NCBI GenBank assembly: GCA_964017125.1
Contig: OZ024914.1
Location: forward strand, 24,487,123 to 24,551,122
Source of the DNA: Flabesymbios commensalis
Lineage: Eukaryota; Annelida; Polychaeta; Terebellida; Flabelligeridae
Length of the DNA: 64,000 bases
Direction: 5' to 3'
Numbering within the stretch: the stretch's first letter is position 1; each line of letters opens with the position of its first letter. Below the pieces are notes generated by a model. That model did not search any database. It saw only the letters and a program-made list of their open reading frames with translations, and was not told the origin of the DNA. The position numbers and the translations under genes are program-made. This document shows positions 35,001 to 45,380 of the stretch, piece by piece.

Positions 35001-38000
35001 GTACTGGTTTCGAATCCCGGCCACACGGATGTGTGTCATCAAAGTTGTGCATATACAGTGCTCCAAATTCTTCAAAGGCCTGGAGTGCGCAGTGTTGTCT
35101 ATGGTACTGTGCACTATAAAGAACCCTTGAAGTCATTCGATAAGAGTAGAGTATCTATAGTCCCGACTTCGGGCTTCCCTCTGTCGCGATATCGCCAAGA
35201 TTGTGCAGAAAGCGACGTAAAGCAATATTCACTCTGCTGACGATATTCATTTAGCTGCATGGACTTAGGTTTAGGCTTGCTGCATCCCGACACCGTTACA
35301 ATGTTGGCCGTACGACATTTTTCCGACCACCGACTCCGCCCGGGTCCCCTACAAGCCGAGTCAGGACCCTCGCGGGTATCGTAGGGGGCCCGGGCGGGTA
35401 CCCTGCGTGTTTCCTTCAAAATTCGTCCCCGTGTCTCTGGCGGATCCCGGCAGGAGCCCGCCGAACCCCTGCCGGGCAGTTCACGGGCTTAATCCGTGGT
35501 TTATTTATCGCCGGGCCCGGGTTACTTTTAAGTTAGAATTAAAAGTAACCCGGACTCCACGCAGGGTAAAAAAAATGGACGGCACCCGGTCGGGGTCCCT
35601 CCGGGTCCCGTGCGGTACGGCCAAAAAAGGCCAAAAACAGCTCGGGAACTGCCCGGAAAGGCCCCTTTTGTGAATTGTGACCAAGGCATTACCGGGGCTC
35701 GGCCGGTGCCCGTAGGTATCCCTAACGGGACCGGACCGGGGGCCGTAAAGTGTAAGGTATATCGGGCGGGCACCGCCAGGGCATCGGCAGGGTTCCTGCA
35801 GGGCCTCTCAGGGGTCCCGACAAGGGTATAGTCTAGATATGCCAGGGTAGGTCATTGGTAGCGTGGTTGACTCAGAGCCCAGGGGGTAACGGGTTTGAGT
35901 CCCTCTGCCGATATATTTTCTTGGTGCACACATATGACACATAATAATGACTGCTACTGCTGCCGCCTATACTGCTGTTGTTGCGTATGGCCGATACGTG
36001 CCGCATAAAAAACGTACAAAAACAATTAAGAAATAAAAAATATGTCAATAGTAAACGGTCAAAAAAACCTTTATAGGGGCATGTTCCAATCAATAATTTT
36101 TTTTATCAAAACACATTCTCCAGGAGATGCAAGCTGCTGGCAATATAATATTGGCCGGCCCCGATGGCTCATTCGGTCCAGTTTTGGCTCGAAACTCAGA
36201 GGTACTTGTTTAGAATCCCGGCCGGGTCGGATGTGTGTCATCGAGGTTGTGCATATACAGTGCTCCAAACTGTTCATAGGCCTGGAGTGCACAGTGTTGT
36301 CTATGGTACTGTGCGCTATAAAGAACCCTTGAAGTCATTCGATAAGAGTAGAGTAGTCTATAGTTACGACTTCGGGCTTCTTTCTGTCACGATATTGCCA
36401 TGATTTTGCAGAAAGCGACGTAAAGCAATATTCACTCTGCTGACAATATTCATTTAACTGCATGGCCTCAGATTTAGGCTTGCAGCATCCCGACACCGTT
36501 ACAATGTTAGCCGTACGGCAGTTCTCCCAGAGCAAGAAATATAGAAAGATTAAATCTTGCAAGATTCGACGCTGTACTTGCTCTAAGAGCCTGTTACGTG
36601 CAATACGAGACCCTTTTACAGGGTCGAACACTACGAAGACTCCAAATATTTTATCAGGATATGGATCCGTAGCTGTTCCACAAAAAATTTTGCAACGTCT
36701 TGGCCTTCAATTGAGGAAAGTATTAGGCCCCTATGTGGAAGAATGTTTTAAATTAATAATACAAAAACGGTTCTATAATATCTTCTTTCACTCGATTTAT
36801 CAATATAAATAAACTATTGTATAATTGTTAGTAGGCCTATCTTCAAAAGTAAGGGAAATTTAAAGACTATGTTATTTGTATACATTATGACTGTGATTCA
36901 AGTTGATTCAAGTGACAAACCCAGTTTGTAAAATGAGTTACCTAAATGTGTTTATTGGTTGTTTGCTTTATTTATTGAACATTGATCAATTCGTATCTCA
37001 TCAACTATGATCCCCCTGGATATTATTCAAGGGTCCCGACCGGGACCCGTTTGGACATCGTAAGGGCATCGGTGGGACGCCGCCCGGGTACCCTACAAGC
37101 AAAGTCAGGACCCCACAGGCTCCCTCCCGGGTACCGTAGGGGGTCCGGGCGGGTAACATGTGTGCTTTCCTTCAAAATTTGTCCCTGTGTCCCTGCCGGA
37201 TCCCGGCAGGGGCCCTATCGGGCAGTTTACGGGTTTGATCCGTGGTTTATTTATCGCCGGGGCCCGGGTTACTTTTAAGTTGAAATTAAAAGTAACCCGG
37301 GCCCGCGCGGGGTGAAAAAAATGGACGGCACCCGGTCGGGGTCCTACCTGATCCCGTGCGGGACGGCCAAAAAAAGGCAAAAAACAGCCCGGGAACTGTC
37401 CGGGAAGGCCCCTTTTGTGAATTGTGACCAAGGCATAACCCGGGCCCCGGCGAAAAATAAACCACGGGTCAAGCCCGTAAACTGCCCGGTAGGGGCTCGG
37501 CGGGGCCCCTGTCGGGATCCGTCAGGGACACGGGGACAACTTTTGAAGGAATGCACGCTGGGTACCCGCCCGGGTCCCTTACGGCACCCGGGAGGGAGCC
37601 TATGGAGTTCTGACTTGGCTTGTAGGGGACCCGGGCAGAGTCGCACAGGTGCCCTCACGATGCCCGAACGGATCCTGGTCGGAACCCTTGAATAATCTCC
37701 AGGGGGATACACAGTTAATAAGATACGAAGTTATCAATGTCCAATCAATCCGTAAATAAATCAACCAATCAATATAATTTTTAAGTAACTTTTCATTTTT
37801 CAAACTGGGTTTGTAACTTGGATCAACTTGGATCACAGTGATAATGTATACAAATAACCCAGTCTTTAAATTTATTTTACTTTTGTGGATGCCTATATGT
37901 CGAGTGAAAAAGTATTTTAAAACCGTATTTTATTAATAATTTAAAACATTCCTGCACAGGGGCTTGATACTTTTCTCAATTGAACGGTCAAGACGCTGCA

Positions 38001-38884
38001 AAATTTCGTGGAACAGCCACGGATCCATCCTGATGAAAGCTTTGAAGTCTTCGCGGTGTTCCACCCTGTAAAAGGGTCTCGTATTGTTCGTAACAGGCTC
38101 TTAGAGCCAGTACAGCGTAGAATCGACCACCATCGTCTTGCGAGATTTAATTTTGCTATATTTCTTGCTCTGGGAGCAATGCAAATGAAATGAAATGAAT
38201 CGGGCTTTAGGCCACTGTTGTGCACATATAGGCTTAACTGGGCCAGGAGAATCTCCTGAGGATGATGAGATGACACTGCCCTCCAGACACAGGATTCGAA
38301 ATTAAAGCCCTGGCGGTCTGAGGCCGAGCACGCTACCTCTCAGGGAGCAATGCCGTACGGCCAACATTGTAACGGTGTCGGGCTGCTGCAAGCCTAAAGC
38401 TGAGGCCATGCAGTTAAATATTGTCAGCAGAGTGAACATTGCTTTACGCCTCTACGGGGGAAATAGTTAAACTTATGCACAGCGATCACTTGACAACGCG
38501 TAATTTTTCGTAGTGATAGTTTAGTACGGTCACAAGAAAGGTAGGATAAAACAAATCTCCATAATTTAAAATCAATGCAGTTTCTAGATGTAGGATGATT
38601 TCTACTAACCTTCTGTCCAAGCGATCACAATGGACTGGATGACAACCACTACAATACAGGGATAACAACATATAATGACATCTCCAGTGACTCCTGCTAT
38701 TATATTTACTATGAAGGCACAAATGTATGCATTAGATTTCAATTTTAAAATAGAAAACGAATGTAAAATGATAATAACCTTCAAAAATATCAGTATGCAT
38801 TACTAGCGGTAACATTATAATCATTTTATTTACAGTTTGTATAAACCAATTAAAAAATTACATACCTAAAAGTGTGGTTTCCAT
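29240..38884 (-). CDS. IgGFc-binding-domain membrane protein (six exons)
   Basis: Joined exons (38884-38866, 38708-38610, 33498-33268, 31396-31040, 30406-30287, 30153-29240) give 1740 bases, 579 residues plus stop. All introns are phase 1 with GT donors and AG acceptors, and reading continues through every join, which strongly supports the model from exon 3 on. A hydrophobic stretch at residues about 16-36 may act as signal peptide. Residues about 40-275 match the IgGFc-binding N-terminal domain family, with the typical SxxVxVY-like start in exon 3 and an end resembling QxxPxxxWGKxF...GxxYxIV in exon 5. The last exon has about ten N-glycosylation sequons, a membrane span near residues 534-562 and a 17-residue cytoplasmic tail. 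In vertebrates the domain occurs in secreted mucin-like FCGBP; this protein is membrane-anchored and has no VWD domain. Its role here is unknown. The start is the weakest part. Confidence 0.85.
30287..30406 (-). CDS. Exon 5 of IgGFc-type gene
   Basis: Acceptor tatttttttcag and donor GTAAGT bound 120 bases. The product (HISFARQIQMIPIEHFGKYF ... GAIYQIVG) is the part of the domain in which a Q(I/M)xP motif and WGKxF-type motif normally sit. Confidence 0.88.
31040..31396 (-). CDS. Exon 4 of IgGFc-type gene
   Basis: Acceptor tttccag and donor GTGAGG bound 357 bases. The reading contains TGDVMIHASN and DVEALSTDYIAVCP, which match the family pattern of a beta-sandwich core (I.V.G.N ... LP...LG..Y). 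The unspliced frame runs on 16 codons past the donor to a stop, but the donor and the phase-correct next exon favour splicing. Confidence 0.88.
31762..32095 (+). repeat. AGT trinucleotide microsatellite in intron 3
   Basis: About 330 bp of tagtagtag with a few ggtagt and tgtact interruptions that recur as short higher-order units. It lies inside intron 3 of the IgGFc-type gene. Open frames reading as poly-Ser or poly-Val are products of the repeat. Confidence 0.98.
33268..33498 (-). CDS. Exon 3 of IgGFc-type gene
   Basis: Acceptor ctatttttcag and donor gttagt bound 231 bases encoding WVSNGRHHFFVSFLQINT and a following stretch with VFPGKVTQIKLPADA, typical of the start of the IgGFc-binding domain (F.F.FM.N then a VxxP motif). 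Confidence 0.85.
33952..34444. repeat. GC-rich cassette and a 165-bp tandem pair
   Basis: 33952-34115 is an inverted copy of the cassette at 35516-35690 and 37262-37436 (the one ending ttgtgaattgtgaccaaggc). It is followed by two tandem copies of a segment (about 34128-34285 and 34293-34444) with gggccccgggcac, tgcccggccggctat and gaggagacttgtcc. Confidence 0.75.
34590..34840 (+). mobile_element. tRNA-derived SINE-like module (third head type)
   Basis: The head shows tagctcgttggtagcgtgg (A-box-like) and gggtttgagtccc (B box GGTTYGANTCC). The 3' part passes through gactgctactgttgccgcc to an A-rich tail near 34806-34835. A diverged copy lies in U2 at 35840-36050. Confidence 0.65.
34955..35245 (+). 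mobile_element. tRNA-derived SINE-like module (fourth head type)
   Basis: The head in the U2 copy shows tggctcattcgg (A-box-like) and here ggtttcgaatcccgg (near B box). The body includes gcctggagtgcgcagtgttg and the 3' part gcagaaagcgacgtaaagca, which is also found alone at 48880-48925. A second copy is at 36150-36445 in U2. Confidence 0.65.
35321..35687 (+). repeat. GC-rich spacer with gggtcccg words
   Basis: This spacer between U1 and U2 is made of words such as gggacccgggcgg, ggatcccggcagg and gtaacccgg, with a small hairpin (ttacttttaagtt..aattaaaagtaa). It is closely related to 37020-37436. Its open frames are repeat products. Confidence 0.7.
35688..36525 (+). repeat. Direct repeat unit U2
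   Basis: U2 is the second copy of the 0.9-kb unit starting attaccggggctcggcc, again with two SINE-like modules (35840-36050 and 36150-36445). Its right end runs into the left arm of the palindrome. Confidence 0.85.
36415..38450. repeat. Palindrome of about 2 kb, arms near 0.85 kb
   Basis: The left arm 36415-37270 matches the reverse complement of 37437-38450 once the SINE at 38183-38342 is removed. Matching pairs include gcatcccgacaccgttaca with tgtaacggtgtcgggctgc, cctgttacgtgcaatacgag with ctcgtattgttcgtaacagg, and gatccgtggtttatttat with ataaaccacgggtcaa. The spacer (37271-37436) is the GC-rich cassette. The arms differ at many positions, so the structure is not recent. Confidence 0.88.
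38183..38342 (-). mobile_element. 5'-truncated SINE in the palindrome's right arm
   Basis: The body and 3' end of the main SINE family are bounded by GGGAGCAATGC on both sides (38172-38182 and 38343-38353), a perfect 11-bp target-site duplication. The left arm of the palindrome has the uninterrupted site, so the SINE came after the palindrome formed. Confidence 0.9.
38610..38708 (-). CDS. Exon 2 of IgGFc-type gene
   Basis: The exon lies between acceptor ccttcatag and donor gttagt. It encodes a hydrophobic segment (CIVVVVIQSIVIAW) that could be the core of a signal peptide or signal anchor. It joins exon 3 in frame as GCG (Ala). Confidence 0.6.
38866..38884 (-). CDS. Exon 1 of IgGFc-type gene (coding part)
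   Basis: A 19-base coding exon (METTLL plus one base) ends before GTATGT. The ATG is in an acceptable context (gcaATGG). A possible acceptor (ttttttccag, about 38903-38912 on the minus strand) just upstream suggests a further non-coding exon. It is supported by phase continuity with exon 2 only, so it is tentative. Confidence 0.5.
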
Positions 38885-39759
38885 TGCAGTAATTATTTAA
38901 TTTCTGGAAAAAATATCAAGTATTTTGAACGCCTGGTGTACTTATATGTACCAGATAGTAATTATATTTTTGGCTGACATTGTTATTATTCGATTATATC
39001 TCCGTTCGAACACCTTCCATAACACTGGTACTTTGTTACCAAGGTTACAAATTATCCCAAACATTCCGCAATCGTGAAACACAATGCTTTGCCACAGTAA
39101 CCTGATAACGTCTCACGGCTAATATATAGAGATTGTATATCTCCCGCGTTGTAATCTAATGTATCAGTCCAGAGTGTGTTGGTGGCTGAGCGTCTTCTGT
39201 CTTTCTCCTGTATTGTCAGCCAGTCCACCAGTAGACCAGTCTGGTGTCAATGTTATTACACCGGGTCACAGACGCTAGCCACAGGAGACAATGCCACTCC
39301 GTCTCCATCACATTGTGCTGTGTTCTCCGCGTAAGGATAGTGACCTGTAACATTACAGCCTCAATCTTCCTCCATGCGCAGCTTTAGAAAATGTATATTA
39401 ACTGTGTTGTATTTCCATAGCACACTGTCCTAGTTTATCAGACATTTAGCGCTGAACCTGGTTCCACGTTGCAGCGACTCCCAATTTTGGAATGAACGTC
39501 CGAAAGTTTATGTGAGCTAATCAGAAAGAGGCGCTAGAGTCCGTGCGAGTCTTCACTGGTTATTCCGTTGCTGGCAGGCGTCAGAATAAGCTCTATGGCT
39601 TTGCTGCTGGAGGAAGCAACCCACGTCTTCATAATGCCTCTGCTGCAGGGAGACTGAAGCAGCGCATGTCTTCATTGCAGTCCTGCTGTTGGCTGTTGCA
39701 ATGCCGCCTGCTTCAGCTCAGATATTGGCGTTGCAAGCAGCGAGATGCTGACGTGAACA
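38885..39759. other. Upstream region of the IgGFc-type gene
   Basis: This should hold the promoter and any non-coding first exon of the minus-strand gene, but I see no convincing TATA box. No other gene is recognised. Confidence 0.3.
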
Positions 39760-39868
39760 CCCAGCAAACACAAAACAGTTGTATAACATTTGTACAATTT
39801 TGGTCCAACGTCAAAGACGTTGGGCCGACGTTGCACAAATGTTATCCAAATATTATGTGTTTGCTGGG
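39760..39868. mobile_element. CCCAGCAAACACA foldback element, 109 bp
   Basis: The element begins cccagcaaacacaaaa and ends tatgtgtttgctggg, its near inverse, with a second internal palindrome (ccaacgtcaaagacgttgg). No clear target duplication is visible. Related ends occur at 8078, 27793, 43395, 46303 and 46312. Confidence 0.8.
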
Positions 39869-42329
39869 CAGTTGCTCAACCGTAGACTCCCACCAGGCCG
39901 AGCGACTTGTATATTGGGCAATGTCTGATGCCACGCCCACGCTAAACGTTCAAGTCTTCGGTGTCCTAGCAATCCAGCCACACACAGGAGACTGGTCAGG
40001 TACATGTGCAGTAATTTACAAGTGATTTGTATTTCATCACATAAGTCGTTTTGTGGGATCATGGTATGTCTTTCGGCTCAGTCAGCATAAATAACTACGG
40101 TACTGCCAGTTACAGTAGTATATCTCATGTGAGACAATCTTAAGGTCATCGAGTCTTCCAGCCTCGTCCTACCAGATACATCGTCAAAACTAAAACAGAG
40201 TCACGGTTTGTGTATGGCGCTGCTAGCTACCAAATTAATGTGTGGCACAGTGCTAGTGGTGCGCACTTCCCATCAAACACACGACGGTAACCATTATGTA
40301 TGTTCAATTCTGGGCAATCTTGAAAAGGTGGTCCGACATTGGGCAAGCATAAGATCTACAGTTTACTGTGCTTCCGGCTTATTGTAATAATTTGTTATCA
40401 GCACGTGTTAGTCAATAACAAAATACCAAAAATGCATCCAGACGTCACCAATACGACCATACAGGGCCATCTCGATATACGTCAACATCATTGGCCGCCC
40501 ACCGATCGTGACCACTATTCGTGGACTACGGGTGAACCTTAACATTGCACTAAATAATGTCAGCTTTTACCTCCATTACATGTGAGTTATGTCTACCATA
40601 TGGTTCACTTGGAACAGAATATGACAAAACAAGTACAATGGCTCTTTTCCCTGATGTTCACCGTAATGTTATACATGCCCGACAAAGTCCAGCTACACTT
40701 AAAAAATCAAGACATCACGGGTGAGCTTGACGGGACAGCTTCCGTCCTTAAGTAGTGACCAGCCTAGTTATGCCTTATTTAGCATGTATGGTAAGCCGTC
40801 ACTTTTATAGCCGACTGGACTCGTTGGACCATGATCCCGCTGGCTTACCATACTGTAAATGTTGGAACCAGTGAGAAGATGTTTACAACCAGAGTGTTGA
40901 CCAACCAATTAAATTGACTAGTGTTGTAAAATAAAATAAAGTACATGTAGTTGTATAATGTCAATGACAGACGCTGCGAAAGTGTACATAATATGAAACC
41001 CTTATATATATTAACAAAATAATGCTGAACTACCTGTAAAATATATTACAGCAGAAATAGGATCAAAATTCCTTTTTACTGCAAGTAGCATCTCATATTT
41101 TAAATTAAAGTCACATTAAAAAAATGGATCTTATTGACCATTGTCTTGCGATCAGCACGTGCTGAATTTATTCACAAACAGGATAAGGTCATAAAATTGT
41201 GACAAGCAATCTCAAGTTAGGACTTCATTCACTGTTGTATTATGATGTCTAAGTCAGAATAAATCAGAGTATAAGCCTGTTTATCTTGCTTATATCATGA
41301 TACTCATGCGTACTGAGGGCAGAGTAAATGGCCTTCGAGTCTGGCACATCTACATACAGTAAACATGTCATACCGCTGTTACTAAACTCTCTAGCGGAGC
41401 ACATTTAATTGATCATGACTAACAAGTCCCCACCAGGAAATTTATATCGAGTCAATGGTCGAAAATGAAACGACTGGTCATACTAAAAGGACTGTGAAAG
41501 CAAAATTGATATTACAGGATGGATTATTTTGTTTTATATTTACTATGGTATTTACCAGCACAAAAACACAATGGGCGTATACCGAAAAATATAATCTCTG
41601 GATATGAGGTGCCTGTATAAAAGCGTAGAAGAAATACATAATTTTTTCTTCAAATTTATGTGTTTCATATAAGCTGTAGAAAATTGTATTTTCTGGAACT
41701 GTCCTCTATACAGCTATTATAATGATGGTAATTGGTGGTACATGGCGAATTGTAACATCCAAAATGTCTGGGAGAATAATGACAATCGGCAGGTTTGTAT
41801 TGTATCGGGAGATTTGTATTATGGATTTCACTTGGAACATTAAATCGTGAAATTGTCTAAATGCGTCATCAGCTTCGCATTATCTGCAATTTATTTTAAT
41901 CCACATAAAGTCACAAATCATTGTGGTAATTCCGTTAACATAATCACTGATAACAGCTTCAACGTTGCTGCTTTAAATTCTACAAAATTTGACTTTTTTT
42001 CTGCCATTAAATGTTGTTGAATCACCATGCAGACTAAGCAACCATCACCTCTATGAAGCAGTTACTATAGTTGTTTTAAAGATGAAACACATAATCGCAT
42101 CTGACAAGTCTGACCCTATATCAGTAAATTCCAGCTTGTTTCATAAGGACAACACTGAACAACTGACCTTAACATCGCTCATCAGTGTGACCCCGTAGGC
42201 CTGCTGATAAACGTGCAACCAGGATGATTTAGTCAACACAAAAAAGCTGGTATATCAAACACAAAGCCATCGTAACAATTCATTTCTAAATCATGGGAAT
42301 AGCTGAGTGTTTCACGAAGCTCGAAGATC
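39869..42329. other. No gene recognised
   Basis: AT-rich sequence with a modest hairpin (atggtaagcc..ggcttaccat) at about 40788-40853. Frames do not exceed about 70 codons. Confidence 0.35.
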
Positions 42330-42940
42330 TTGATATTACAGACATTAAGGTACCATATAGACATGAAAACATTTATTGTATTGTCTCCGAAAATGATACA
42401 TTGCGTTCACATAATTATGCATTTGTTCAAGAATATTAATATTGTCAACAATGCTTCAGTATAGTTAGCGTGAACAAGAAACTGTGTCTCTGTCACTGAA
42501 ATAGCCCACGTCTGTTTTCTGTCCCAGATATCAAGTTCCAGGACAAGTATCTCAACAACTCACAGCTTGGAGTGGTGTTAGCAAATCCAAATGTTAGCCA
42601 TCATTGTTTCAACGTTAAAGGCGCTAGCGCTCCATGTTGTTTCACAATCAATATAGCCACCTACTAGTCCAAACCAGAAGTCCAGAGACAAATATCAGCC
42701 TCACGATTTTTTTTTCAAATTGCAATTTATGATTAGTTTTATCCATAAATAGGTTTTCTGCACTTAAATGTGTCAGAATTCCTGTGGATGCGCTTGTTTT
42801 GTTTAGCTGATAATAACCAAAATATATAGATAACAATCGTTGTTTTAAGCCCAATTAGGATAATTATGTGAAACCGCAATAGTATGTATGCTCACGAACA
42901 TTTAACCCGTAAAGCACGGAGTTATAAGATTTATTTTTTT

Positions 42941-42990
42941 ACGCACTTGAACTCGTGTCTCGCTACCGCGACCCACAACTTCAAGTGCGT
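42941..42990. repeat. Hairpin repeat, cacttgaagttg type
   Basis: Arms acgcacttgaactcgtg and cacaacttcaagtgcgt surround tctcgctaccgcgacc. It is related to the hairpins at 29118 and 49438, and, as at 49.4 kb, has an aaccc(g/t)taaagc phrase nearby. Confidence 0.65.
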
Positions 42991-43394
42991 ACAAATTAAT
43001 AAGCTGTCCACAAAATATGTATTGTACATGACTGCGTGATAAAGGGCTGTTTTAGAATAACAAGACGGTTGATGTACGCATAGGACATTTCCTCACATCA
43101 ACATAAGCCGTCTACAGTGACTTTTGATCATTCTCCTCCTGTCTGTAGCTCAATGCAAAACGACAGGTATGGGCGATAATAGATGCAGATCTAGCCTTAT
43201 TCCAGGTGTGCTTTCTCAGAAACGTTCTCTTTTAACGTGATTGTTTTGACCAAATTACCATGATTTAATATTAACAGCGAGCTGATTCAGATGTCTTCAC
43301 TTGTATCAGTAAAAAAACATTTTTGAATAGGATTCAGTAAGCGTAAAAGCCAAGAGCACTAGAATAGCCTCTATTATTGTCACATACCAAATCT

Positions 43395-43451
43395 CCCAGT
43401 AAACACAAAACATTTGCATAACATTTATGCAATATTGCTGTGTTTGCTAGG
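43395..43451. mobile_element. Short CCCAGCAAACACA-type foldback copy
   Basis: The copy runs from cccagtaaacacaaaa to tgtgtttgctag with an internal inverted pair (gcataacatttatgc), about half the length of the 39.8-kb copy. Confidence 0.6.
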
Positions 43452-43759
43452 CTAGGGAATTCATTTTTCTGCCGGATCGGCGTGATTTTGGTGAGTTTTT
43501 TTCTGGGGGGGGGGGGGGAGGACAGATTATACTGTGGGCACAAATCATGCAGATTCACACCCCTTTTTATTTTTTATATTGAAAGATAATGGTCTAATCT
43601 TTAAAATACTACATAGGGTTATTGAAATTGCACCACTTCAAGAGTGTTCGGAGGCCTAAGCGTATGTGTCATAAAATGTCATGTAGGTCTATGGGAGGGT
43701 ATGGAATATCACGTGTGGTGTTGAGACGTATAAGCCTATAGCTCCAGTAAATATTTTTT

Positions 43760-44250
43760 TAGCGCCTATCGAATTTTTTTATTTCTACTAGATTATTCAT
43801 TTTGCTCGTTTATTATAACCAGGCAGCCAATTCAGCGAAACAACATCATATAGACTTGTTTTCCTGCAAAATTAATTGAGGCAGAACACTTGGTGACATT
43901 TTTTGTGCAGAATGAATTTGATTTATCATGTTTATAGTGTTCCATAGGCGGCGAGGATTGTTCGAATTCTCTGAAATAACATCGGCGCTATATTTCGGTT
44001 TAGCTTTTGCCATTATTTTCTTACACAGGTGGCGCTGACGCTTGTAACAATAACCATTATAACGATCTAGATCTGCTTCATGTTTTTGCGAGATTTTAGC
44101 CTCTATTATTTGTGTAGTTATTCACGGAGTAGATGTTTTTTTGGGCAGAGCTTTTGTACAAATAGGAGCGTGTTTGTATATAATTGAGCTAAGGACAGAA
44201 TTATATTAAAGTGCTGAGAGATCCTTCTCTGGTTTCTTTGCAAGATGCGA
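43760..44250 (-). mobile_element. LINE remnant, linker between endonuclease and RT
   Basis: Minus-strand translation gives, in order, a YKHAP..TK pattern, TP(stop)IT, IEAK, CKKIMAKAK and NNPRRLWNTIN, the usual order in the segment between endonuclease and reverse transcriptase of CR1/L2/Jockey-type LINEs. The reading contains stop codons (one at the position of the usual TPW tryptophan) and no catalytic domain remains. It is inserted in or adjacent to A3. Confidence 0.6.
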
Positions 44251-45199
44251 GTTTAGAATGTCTGATTAAAACGATAGTTGGGCCCCTATATTTTTTGAAC
44301 GATTTTTTTTTCGTTTGCAATTTTAATTTGCAACTGTCAATTTATGATATAACTGCTGATCGGAAATACTCTGCCTGATAGCATCGGAGATGCATTTGAT
44401 GATTAAAAAATATAGCCAATGGCCATGAAAAGTTAACATGCTGCTTACGATCCAAACATATGATATTTTGTTGAATGGAGTGTTTTTAATAGTTGGGTTA
44501 TCTAGATGTAAGTTAAAATCTCACAGTACATAGGACTACAAAATGTCATGCAGTGGAATTATTTTTTCAATTAAAAATTACATGTACCGCTTTGAACATG
44601 TTGAAGCCTATACCGATTGACATAAAAATATTGCACGAATTATTTCTGATACGTGAACTAAAATGTTGTCGACTGATGTATTCTAACCCAGCTGGAATAA
44701 CTTCACACTGTCACAACAAAGGCTGATACATGAGGCGGGCCGTAATCCAGTTATCATTTCAATTCACATTTTAATTGGAAAATTGGAAAATGGTGGATAA
44801 AAAGAATAAATACATTCGAAATAAAAAGAAAAGATTTAATGTTGCAGACAAACACATCGCTTCAGGCTTTATCATGTTTATTGGCCACCTCTTTACTTCC
44901 GCACATTAGTTGTCAAGGTTATTACTTTACGCGGCAGATAACGTAGGGAAGCAATCCAAAAAACGACTTGTGTCGAGATAGAAAGAGCATCTCTCTTTGA
45001 ATAATCGATGGTGCATTATAAACCCGCCACGGATCGTGTCAGGACTATGACAAGATTTGGCAGGAGTCGTGACAAATTATATCAATTCAAATTGGTCAGT
45101 TGTGATGTAATTACAATTATCTCATTTGTGTCGACGCTGGCCTGACTTTGAATCCGTTTTGGATCGGCAATGGATATGTTGTATCCAGAGGGCATCTAA

Positions 45200-45380
45200 C
45201 GGGTAGAAATGCCAGAAGAATTGATATTGAACAGAGACCCTGGTCGGTCAATAAATGGTTTACGCTTTGTTAGTCTCTGTCTGGTCGGGGACTGGACCTC
45301 ATTGTTTTTATCGCTGCTCATCTGGTGGCTATCGATACAGGGGGATGTGAACTGTTCAATAAATTTTGACTGTAATAGAA
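45200..45380. other. Conserved core beside the A3 minisatellite
   Basis: This is the A3 copy of 4202-4379. The stretch from about 45246 to 45355 is almost identical to A1, while the sequence on the outer side differs often. The plus frame ends at 45406, a few codons into the array. Confidence 0.5.

Larger units (their letters stand above)
34445..35320 (+). repeat. Direct repeat unit U1
   Basis: U1 starts attaccggggctcggcc and ends near gttacaatgttggccgtac. It is duplicated as U2 at 35688-36525. It holds two different tRNA-derived SINE-like modules in the same orientation. Confidence 0.85.
33499..38609. other. Intron 2, filled by a GC-rich repeat complex
   Basis: The 5.1-kb intron holds a C-run (about 33920-33935), inverted and direct copies of a GC-rich cassette, two tandem 0.9-kb units and a 2-kb palindrome. 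The host flanks (33500-33900 and 38460-38609) are AT-rich, and the change in base composition at the borders is abrupt. Confidence 0.8.

Noticed and set aside
34270-37712. Several GC-rich frames of 70-127 codons in intron 2
   Set aside because: They occur in many frames on both strands in repeated GC-rich words, rich in Gly, Pro and Arg, with no recognisable domain.
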